From the NCBI GenBank assembly GCA_958446555.1, contig CAUCWU010000006.1, positions 1-21,576 of the forward strand: a stretch of DNA of 21,576 nucleotides. The letters are read 5' to 3'. The translations under genes were made by a program, and so were the position numbers. The notes beneath the pieces are model-generated. The model made no database searches. It saw only the letters and a list, made by a program, of their open reading frames with translations, and was not told where the DNA came from. Of the stretch, positions 16,063 through 21,576 are shown in pieces (within the stretch, counting starts at the first letter, position 1; each line of letters starts with the position of its first letter). This DNA comes from an uncultured Lachnospiraceae bacterium. Its GTDB lineage: Bacteria; Bacillota; Clostridia; Lachnospirales; Lachnospiraceae.

Positions 16063-16956
16063 ATGCATAAATTTAAACGCTACAGCTGGAATGACAAAGC
16101 ATTTTATATCATTACCATCCTGATTTTGACAATCTTTTTTATCATGGTACTTTATCCATGTATCTTTGTAATCAGTGCATCCTTTTCTTCCGGAACCGCT
16201 GTTCAGTCTGGAAAAGTCGTATTGTTCCCTGTTGACTTCAGTTTGGAAGGATATAAGACAGTTTTCAATACCAAGACAGTTTGGATTGGATTTGCAAACT
16301 CTCTGTTTTACACATTTGTTGGAACTGCTATTAATGTAGCAATGACAATGACCGCAGGCTATTGTCTTTCAAGAAAAGATCTTCCAGGACGAAATGGCAT
16401 TATGCTTCTTTTCACATTTACAATGTTCTTTAGTGGTGGTTTGATCCCAACTTATATGGTAATTCAAAATCTGCACATGATTAATACTAGATGGTCTCTG
16501 TTAATTCCAGGTGCAATCGGTGTCTATAACTTGATTGTTTGCCGTACCTTTATCAGCAATACTATTCCAGTGGAATTGCTGGAAGCATCTAAGATTGATG
16601 GCTGCTCCGATATCAAGTATTATTTGAAAGTGGTTCTTCCTCTTTCAAAGGCAATTTTGGCAGTTCTTGTTCTGTTCTATGGTGTTGGTCATTGGAATTC
16701 CTACTTTAATGCGATGATTTATCTTCATGATAAGGCACTGTATCCGCTGACATTATTCCTTCGTGAGATTTTGATGGCGAGCCAGATCGACCCGTCAACC
16801 GTTCAGGACCCAGAACTGCAGGCAAGACTTCAGGATATGGTTGGTGTAATCAAGTACGCATTGATCATGGTAAGTATGGTTCCAGTTTTAATCATCTATC
16901 CATTTGTACAGAAGTATTTTGTAAAGGGTGTCATGATCGGTTCTGTAAAGGGTTGA
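16063..16956 (+). CDS. YtcP-type sugar ABC importer permease
   Basis: Second membrane subunit of the same importer, 297 residues. It has about six membrane helices, starting with FYIITILILTIFFIMVLYPCIFVISASFS at residues 14-42. The typical YtcP middle is TMFFSGGLIPTYMVIQNL, followed by the EAA loop LLEASKIDGCSDIKYYLKVVLPLSKAI. The C-terminus ends with FVQKYFVKGVMIGSVKG, the standard ending of this family. AAGGAGG lies 7 bases before the start. It forms a heterodimer with the preceding LplB-type subunit (family knowledge) and lies 56 bases before the heparinase-like gene. Confidence 0.93.
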   Translation: MHKFKRYSWNDKAFYIITILILTIFFIMVLYPCIFVISASFSSGTAVQSGKVVLFPVDFSLEGYKTVFNTKTVWIGFANSLFYTFVGTAINVAMTMTAGYCLSRKDLPGRNGIMLLFTFTMFFSGGLIPTYMVIQNLHMINTRWSLLIPGAIGVYNLIVCRTFISNTIPVELLEASKIDGCSDIKYYLKVVLPLSKAILAVLVLFYGVGHWNSYFNAMIYLHDKALYPLTLFLREILMASQIDPSTVQDPELQARLQDMVGVIKYALIMVSMVPVLIIYPFVQKYFVKGVMIGSVKG

Positions 16957-17012
16957 TGTGATCACAAAAGAGTGTGTGAAAATATGGTGAGCAAAAAGGC
17001 TTGGTGGAGTTT

Positions 17013-18767
17013 ATGGAACTGCTTGAAAAGATAAAAGAATATGCAACACAGTATGAAAAAGAAGTGCGCGAGATATCCGATCAGTTAAGAGAAGAGAAAA
17101 TGCCAGCTCTGTCAAGAACACTATTTGACGAGTATGAGATCAATGGAAATCGTCTTCGCTATGAAGCTGTTTATTTTAAAAGGAGAGAATTCCTATCGGC
17201 ATTTGGACTTGCCAGCATAATTTGGCACAAAAAGGAAGACATTCAAAAGCTTGAGTATGTGATCGGTGAAATTTGCTCAGAGGGATGTTGGGCGCTTTCT
17301 GCTCATGTAAAGCGCCTAGAAGATCCAAATTGGCGGATGACAATTGATTTAACAGCGAGTGAGACAGGGCATACGCTGGCACAAATGTATGCGCTTCTTC
17401 AAGATGAACTGTCAGAAGAGACAAAGAAACTTATCAAAACAGAGGTGTCTCGTCGAATTTTGATCCCATTTATGAAGGCAAAGGCGCCAGCATATTGGTG
17501 GGAAGATGCAACGAATAACTGGAATGCAGTTTGCTGTGGAAATATTGGAAGTACAGCCATTTTTCTTCTAGAAGATGGGGCAGAAAAAGAAAAATTATTG
17601 TCTCGAATTCGCTATGCAATTGAGACCTATTATTTGGAAGGCTTTGGCGCAGATGGTGCGTGTACAGAGGGGCTTGGCTATTGGGGCTATGGTTTTATGA
17701 ACATGGTTGTGTTCGCAATGGACCAAAGAGCACTTGATCCGACCTATGATTTGATGGCATTCGAAAAGACAGAGAAGATTGCTCATTTTCAGGAAAAATG
17801 TTACTTTGCCCATGGACGCACGATCAGCTTCTCTGATGGAAGTGGCAAAGGAAAATATCCAATGGGACTAACCTGTTGTCTGGCAGATCTTTATCGAGAC
17901 ATTTGTTTTCCAGATCCTGTTTATGCGCGCGGCTTTACTGGGGATCGCTGTTGGAACTGGAATGAGTTGTACACAGGTTGGCGGTGGACAAAACAATATC
18001 TAGAAGATGTTGAAAATGGTATAGTGGAGGCACCGAAGCCTCTTGCAGGAGCAGGAGTTGAATTTCTTCCAGATGCTGAGTGGTGCATTCTTAGGGGAGA
18101 ACACAATACAGCTGTTGTCGCAAAGGGCGGAAACAATGATGAGCCTCATAATCATAATGATGTCGGAAGCTTTTTCTATCTGGTAGATGGAGAAGCATTG
18201 TTAGATGATTTGGGTTCTGGCGAGTATACGAAAAAATACTTTTCAAATCAGCGTTATGAAATTTTCTGTACCAGAGGTTTAAGCCATAATATTCCAGTGA
18301 TTGGTGGGAGTGACCAGAAGGCTGGAAGTGAGTACAGAGCAGATGCATTTGAGGTGAGAGATGGCAACACGATTTTGATATCATTTGCAAAAGCTTATGG
18401 AGTAGAAAATCTTCAAAAGCTTTCTAGAAAGTTGACATTTGAGGAAAGATCGGGTATGCTGACAGTAGAAGATCATGCAGAGTGCAAAGCAAAAATTTCT
18501 GTTTTTGAAAATTTGGTTACAAGATATCCGGTGACGGTAGAGCAAGATGAGAAAAATCAGACCGACGCAAAGGAATATCTGGTAATCCATGGAGAAAGGC
18601 ATAAGCTGATCATTACAGTTAGCAAAAAGATAGGCACTTTTCATATTCAAAAGGAAGCGCATACCAGCTATGGGGCAAAAGATCAGCTGATCAATCGAAT
18701 TAGTTGGGAACTTCTGGTTGATGGAGAAATGAATGCCGACTGTGCGATGAAGATGACGCTAGCTTGA
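17013..18767 (+). CDS. Cytoplasmic heparinase II/III-like polysaccharide lyase
   Basis: Protein of the heparinase II/III superfamily, about 584 residues: an alpha/alpha-toroid domain (about 60-330), then an antiparallel beta-sandwich (about 350-584). Conserved elements: WWEDATNNWNAVCCGNIG with the NNW at 168-170, EGLGYWGYGF with Tyr223, and, at the start of the beta region, GGNNDEPHNHNDVGSF with His379 and His381, the signature His-Asn-Asp region of the superfamily. Such enzymes cleave uronic-acid polysaccharides by beta-elimination and leave a 4,5-unsaturated sugar, the substrate of the GH88 enzyme encoded next. No signal peptide is present, so it should act on imported oligosaccharides. The exact PL family cannot be decided by eye. 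An upstream in-frame TTG at 17001 is an alternative start; both have imperfect ribosome sites. Confidence 0.86.
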   Translation: MELLEKIKEYATQYEKEVREISDQLREEKMPALSRTLFDEYEINGNRLRYEAVYFKRREFLSAFGLASIIWHKKEDIQKLEYVIGEICSEGCWALSAHVKRLEDPNWRMTIDLTASETGHTLAQMYALLQDELSEETKKLIKTEVSRRILIPFMKAKAPAYWWEDATNNWNAVCCGNIGSTAIFLLEDGAEKEKLLSRIRYAIETYYLEGFGADGACTEGLGYWGYGFMNMVVFAMDQRALDPTYDLMAFEKTEKIAHFQEKCYFAHGRTISFSDGSGKGKYPMGLTCCLADLYRDICFPDPVYARGFTGDRCWNWNELYTGWRWTKQYLEDVENGIVEAPKPLAGAGVEFLPDAEWCILRGEHNTAVVAKGGNNDEPHNHNDVGSFFYLVDGEALLDDLGSGEYTKKYFSNQRYEIFCTRGLSHNIPVIGGSDQKAGSEYRADAFEVRDGNTILISFAKAYGVENLQKLSRKLTFEERSGMLTVEDHAECKAKISVFENLVTRYPVTVEQDEKNQTDAKEYLVIHGERHKLIITVSKKIGTFHIQKEAHTSYGAKDQLINRISWELLVDGEMNADCAMKMTLA

Positions 18768-18891
18768 ATGTATCTGACTGCAAGAGAATAAAGATGAGAA
18801 ACTGCTTCGCAGTGTCAAAACATCAAAACGATTGAAATGATCAATTAGATAAATAAAATATCAATTGGAAAATGCAAAAAGGAGAGACGAT

Positions 18892-20013
18892 ATGGACAAC
18901 AAAGCATGGGCACAGGAAGTAGCCAAAAAGATTAAGGAAAAGGAACTGGCAGTTGCCAAGAGAAATGTCGGAAAGGTTCCGTACACAGCAGAGAATGGTG
19001 TATTCAATGATTGCTCTGGTAAGGAGATCGGTTGGTGGACCAATGGTTTCTGGGGCGGCATGATGTGGCAGTTATATCAGGCAACAAAGGAGCCAGTTTA
19101 TAAGGAGTCAGCAGAGGAACTTGAGAAAAAGCTTGATGCAGCTCTGATGAATTATCATGTGATGGATCACGACAGCGGATTCCGTTGGCTGCCGACAGCA
19201 GTAGCCAATTACCGTCAGTTTGGGTCAGATGAGTCCAAAAACAGAGGTATGCTTGCAGCCTCCAACTTGGCAGGCCGTTACAATGCAAAGGGTGAATTTA
19301 TTGTTGCATGGAATTCCAGACCAGATCATCAGGTTGACGGTTGGGCAATCATTGACTGTATGATGAATCTGCCGCTTCTGTACTGGGCATATGAGGAGAG
19401 CAAAAATCCAAGCTTCTTACATATTGCAATGAAGCATGCCGATACAGCAATGAAGGTATTTATCCGCCCAGACGGATCTTCTCGCCATATTGTTGAGTTT
19501 GATCCGGTAACAGGTGACTGGAATGGCTCCTACGGTGGACAGGGTATGACATATGGTTCTTCTTGGACAAGAGGACAGGGTTGGGCACTGTATGGATTTA
19601 CATTGAGCTATCTGCATACCAAGAAAGAGCGTTATCTTGAGACAGCAGAGAGAGTTGCCGATTATTTCATCTCCTGTATTCCAGAGAGTGGCTTGATTCC
19701 GGTTGACTTTTATCAGGATCCATCCTGTGATTGGGAAGATGACTGTGCAGCAGCAATCGCAGCATGTGGTCTGATTGAACTGAGCAAGGTGGCAAAAGAG
19801 TGGAATAAGCAGAAATATCTGGATGCAGCGATCAAGCTGTTAAAGGCAATGGATGAGAAGAGCTGTAATTATGATCCAAATGTAGATGAGTTGCTAGAAA
19901 AGTGTACAGCTGCATACAAGGATACCAATCATAACTTCCCAATTATCTATGCCGATTACTATTTTATCGAAGCAATCTGGAAACTGACTGGTGAGGAACT
20001 CTTCATCTGGTAA
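18892..20013 (+). CDS. ugl: Unsaturated glucuronyl hydrolase, GH88
   Basis: Hydrolyses the 4,5-unsaturated uronic acid that lyases leave at the non-reducing end of oligosaccharides; cytoplasmic, no signal peptide. The protein has 373 residues, near the family norm. Family motifs: HDSGFRWLPTAVANYR (Asp94, likely equivalent of Asp88 in Bacillus GL1 UGL), WAIIDCMMNLPLLYWA (Asp155, likely equivalent of the catalytic Asp149), RPDGSSRHIVEFDPVTG, TYGSSWTRGQGWALYGF and DDCAAAIAACGLIEL. This pattern favours GH88 over GH105. The ATG at 18892 is chosen because AAGGAG lies 7 bases before it; an upstream in-frame ATG lacks one. It lies 124 bases after the lyase-like gene, probably in the same transcript, and is followed by a strong terminator. 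The substrate (hyaluronan, chondroitin, heparosan or another uronide) is not determined. Confidence 0.93.
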   Translation: MDNKAWAQEVAKKIKEKELAVAKRNVGKVPYTAENGVFNDCSGKEIGWWTNGFWGGMMWQLYQATKEPVYKESAEELEKKLDAALMNYHVMDHDSGFRWLPTAVANYRQFGSDESKNRGMLAASNLAGRYNAKGEFIVAWNSRPDHQVDGWAIIDCMMNLPLLYWAYEESKNPSFLHIAMKHADTAMKVFIRPDGSSRHIVEFDPVTGDWNGSYGGQGMTYGSSWTRGQGWALYGFTLSYLHTKKERYLETAERVADYFISCIPESGLIPVDFYQDPSCDWEDDCAAAIAACGLIELSKVAKEWNKQKYLDAAIKLLKAMDEKSCNYDPNVDELLEKCTAAYKDTNHNFPIIYADYYFIEAIWKLTGEELFIW

Positions 20014-20070
20014 TTTAAGAAAAACAAAATATGAGGTTGGAGGCAGATGGTCTTTTGTCACCAACGATGG

Positions 20071-20112
20071 AAAAAATGGCAGTCCAAGGAAACGCTTGGG
20101 CTGTCATTTTTT
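20071..20112 (+). terminator. Rho-independent terminator of the uronide locus
   Basis: An 18-pair stem, 20071-20088 (aaaaaatggcagtccaag) with 20095-20112, closed by a 6-base loop. Only two positions are G-U pairs. The T-run is the 3' end of the stem itself (catttttt), with the A-run opposite it, the classical bidirectional-looking shape. It lies 58 bases after the GH88 stop. Confidence 0.85.
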
Positions 20113-20144
20113 GCACTTTGAAAACGAAAAGCATACCATCACCC

Positions 20145-20173
20145 TTGAAAAAATAAGTCGGCTATGGTACCAT
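20145..20173 (+). promoter_or_regulatory. Possible promoter for the SipW-type genes
   Basis: TTGAAA at 20145-20150, 17 bases, then TACCAT at 20168-20173, overlapping the palindrome tatggtaccata (20163-20174). A second similar pair, TTGCAC at 20111 and TACCAT at 20134, also with 17 bases between, lies just upstream. Both -10 boxes are weak. The location after a terminator and before a new gene supports a promoter here, but which box is used is uncertain. Confidence 0.3.
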
Positions 20174-20215
20174 AATACCGTAAAAAATGAACTTTTTAAG
20201 GGGTGAGCCGGAAAA

Positions 20216-21106
20216 ATGGAACAACAAGCACCACAACAGCAGCCGAAGGAGGCAAAGAAATTAAAACGAAAATTTACGGCGGCGATTTTGGCGCTGATTA
20301 TTACATTTTTGGCTGTTGTGTCTGCAACTTATGCCTGGTATATCTACAATACAAGTCAACATACGACAAATGTCCGTATGGCGGCTGGCGCAAGCGTAAA
20401 TCTCCAGATCAGTAATGCTTACAATGGCGCATATGGCTCATCAGCCGTGCTAGAGAGCTTTTCTGGACAGCTCGTTCCGGTTTCGACAAACCGAGTCAGC
20501 GGTGGTTTTCAGAAGGTAACTGGATTTTCAGACGGATACCAGACAAGAACCGGACTGGCAGCGAGCATTTTTGGAAGTGGTGAGCAAAATGACTATTATC
20601 ATACCAGTCTTTTCTTAAGAACAAGCGGTGATTCACTAGATATTTATCTATCAGACATTGGTTTTGAGGACAGTGATGAGTCCTCACCGATTTCCTCAGC
20701 GATTCGCCTTGGCCTTGTCATTCATAGACCAGGGCAAAATCAGCCGACCGATAGTGAATATATTTTTGCAATCAGTGATAAGAAAAATCCAGAATCTGAG
20801 TACAATACCGCAAGTGGAAGAGAAGGTTATGTGTTAGATTCTTCTCGCACAGATGGAACAACCGTGCCATTTACACCGTACACGTCAGATTCGTATTGTA
20901 TCTATAATAAAGATACTGGAGCTGTCTCGCTAAAACCGAATTCTTTGAAGCTTTGTACGATCTCTGGAGCAGGAGATGGAAGTGCTGGAGCATCGATTGA
21001 GATTGAACTGTATATCTGGCTAGAGGGCTGTGATGAGGATTGTACCTCGAATCTGTGCCGCCAGACGTTAAAGAACTTGGCTGTGTCCTTCGCGGGGGTA
21101 CAATAA
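20216..21106 (+). CDS. Secreted or anchored protein with SipW/TasA-like N-terminus
   Basis: Function unknown; 296 residues. A short Gln/Pro-rich cytoplasmic stretch (MEQQAPQQQPKEAKKLKRKF) leads into one hydrophobic segment, about residues 21-37, ending ATYAWY. This is the kind of signal seen in proteins processed by the SipW signal peptidase (TasA, camelysin), where cleavage follows an alanine. After it comes NTSQHTTNVRMAAGASVNLQIS, similar to the start of the TasA-like beta fold. The rest is Ser/Asp/Gly-rich and beta-rich in appearance, without lipobox, LPXTG or other anchor. A late cysteine group lies near the C-terminus (EGCDEDCTSNLC). GGTGAG 8 bases before the ATG supports the start. The next gene encodes a protein with a matching N-terminus. 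No SipW peptidase gene is in view. Confidence 0.6.
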   Translation: MEQQAPQQQPKEAKKLKRKFTAAILALIITFLAVVSATYAWYIYNTSQHTTNVRMAAGASVNLQISNAYNGAYGSSAVLESFSGQLVPVSTNRVSGGFQKVTGFSDGYQTRTGLAASIFGSGEQNDYYHTSLFLRTSGDSLDIYLSDIGFEDSDESSPISSAIRLGLVIHRPGQNQPTDSEYIFAISDKKNPESEYNTASGREGYVLDSSRTDGTTVPFTPYTSDSYCIYNKDTGAVSLKPNSLKLCTISGAGDGSAGASIEIELYIWLEGCDEDCTSNLCRQTLKNLAVSFAGVQ

Positions 21107-21108
21107 TG

Positions 21109-21180
21109 GAAAAGTGGGGTCAGTTCAGGAAAAGTGGGGTCAGGCACGGATAAACTGGTGATTATCGTGAACTGACCCCA
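21109..21180. repeat. Compound copy of the ggggtcaggcac palindrome
   Basis: Two direct copies of gaaaagtggggtcag start at 21109 and 21129. The outer arm tggggtcagttca (21115-21127) is the perfect 13-bp complement of tgaactgacccca (21168-21180). The inner arm, tggggtcaggcacggataa (21135-21153), can pair with the same right arm imperfectly through tggggtcag and the inner ttatc. Two alternative hairpins can therefore form with one shared 3' side. It fills the gap between the two SipW-type genes and ends 22 bases before the second start. Confidence 0.8.
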
Positions 21181-21202
21181 CAAAAAAGAGAGGAAGAAAG
21201 CC

Positions 21203-21576
21203 ATGGCATCAGAAGTCAAAAATTTAAAGAGAAACTTAAGAGTCGCAGTCTTTTTTGCAGTCCTACTGTTATGTGCGGCAGGTGGCTCAGTCTATGCGTG
21301 GTTTACGCTCTCTGGCATGGCTTCCACCAATGTCACACCGATGGGCGGATCCATCAGTAACGGCGATGCGACTCTTTTAATTAGTGCCTCGTCGTCAGGT
21401 CCGTTTGATAAGAGCTGTGAGCTAGTACTAGAGGGAAATCCAGACACGTTAAAGCCGCTCTCAACAGCTGATTTAGATCACTTCTATCGAGCCATCGCAC
21501 AAAATCGCGATGGAATTGCCACTCTCTATGAGTCAGCAGATAACACAGTGAATTCAGATGCACTTCACGGGACTGT
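21203..21576 (+). CDS. Second SipW/TasA-like N-terminus protein, 3' end off the window
   Basis: Open frame from ATG 21203 to the right edge with no stop: 124 complete codons. It begins MASEVKNLKRNLRVAVFFAV, with one hydrophobic segment at about 12-30 ending GGSVYAWF, followed by TLSGMASTNVTPMGGSISNGD and ATLLISASSSG. This parallels the preceding protein (YAWY, TTNV, M, then L-x-IS), so the two appear to be diverged paralogues. A purine-rich ribosome site (agaggaagaaag) lies just upstream. No stop codon, conserved catalytic motif or anchor can be seen in the available part. The function is unknown; a surface or fibre-forming protein is a possibility from the N-terminal pattern only. Confidence 0.68.
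   Translation, partial: MASEVKNLKRNLRVAVFFAVLLLCAAGGSVYAWFTLSGMASTNVTPMGGSISNGDATLLISASSSGPFDKSCELVLEGNPDTLKPLSTADLDHFYRAIAQNRDGIATLYESADNTVNSDALHGT

Noticed and set aside
18801..18813. Small hairpin actgcttcgcagt between the lyase-like and GH88 genes
   Set aside because: A 5-bp stem with a 3-base loop and no T-run is too weak to call a terminator.
21109..21143. Possible start of a CRISPR-like or tandem array
   Set aside because: There are only two direct copies, no regular spacers, and the arms belong to the dispersed palindrome family.

Overview
The window reads as a low-to-mid GC Firmicute chromosome, most likely a gut or rumen Clostridia/Lachnospiraceae-type anaerobe. Supporting points are strong AGGAGG-type ribosome binding sites, ATGA stop/start overlaps, a Bacillus-type AraR, ferredoxin-linked 2-oxoacid metabolism, and sugar ABC importers that lack a dedicated ATPase. 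The species cannot be named from the sequence. No RNA genes, CRISPR arrays, insertion sequences or phage genes were seen.

Layout. (1) 1-1065: the 3' part of an araR-type arabinose repressor; its start lies just off the left edge. (2) 1187-5190: iorA-iorB-acyl-CoA synthetase, a tight three-gene operon for aryl-2-oxoacid:ferredoxin chemistry joined to an AMP-forming aryl/acyl-CoA ligase. (3) 8218-5182 on the minus strand: ATPase, permease, permease of an ABC-2 exporter, translationally coupled by two ATGA overlaps, with a 13-bp dyad bracketing its likely promoter. (4) 8444-11061: rfbA (dTDP-glucose synthesis), a VanZ-like membrane protein and a hisC-type aminotransferase. (5) 11149-20013: a uronic-acid oligosaccharide utilisation locus. 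It has a divergent AraC regulator, a DUF2264 protein, a solute-binding protein with an EF-hand-like calcium loop, two LplB/YtcP permeases, a cytoplasmic heparinase II/III-type protein and a GH88 unsaturated glucuronyl hydrolase, and it ends in a strong terminator. (6) 20216 to the right edge: two successive membrane-anchored or secreted proteins with a SipW/TasA-like N-terminus (hydrophobic segment, then YAWY or YAWF). The second runs off the window.

How the genes work together. In the uronide locus the importer probably brings in oligosaccharides. The lyase-like protein, DUF2264 protein and unsaturated glucuronyl hydrolase, none with a visible signal peptide, would break them down in the cytoplasm. 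The locus has no sulfatase, no secreted lyase and no importer ATPase, which suggests a non-sulfated or pre-processed substrate and a shared MsmX-type ATPase encoded elsewhere. The ior operon may make aryl-acetates from aromatic amino acids, or run in reverse to take up aryl-acetates.

A dispersed palindromic repeat, core ggggtcaggcacggataaa, occurs at three places: as a half-site forming the 3' end of the VanZ gene, as a full hairpin between hisC and the AraC gene, and as a compound nested form between the two SipW-type genes. It resembles REP/REPIN elements.
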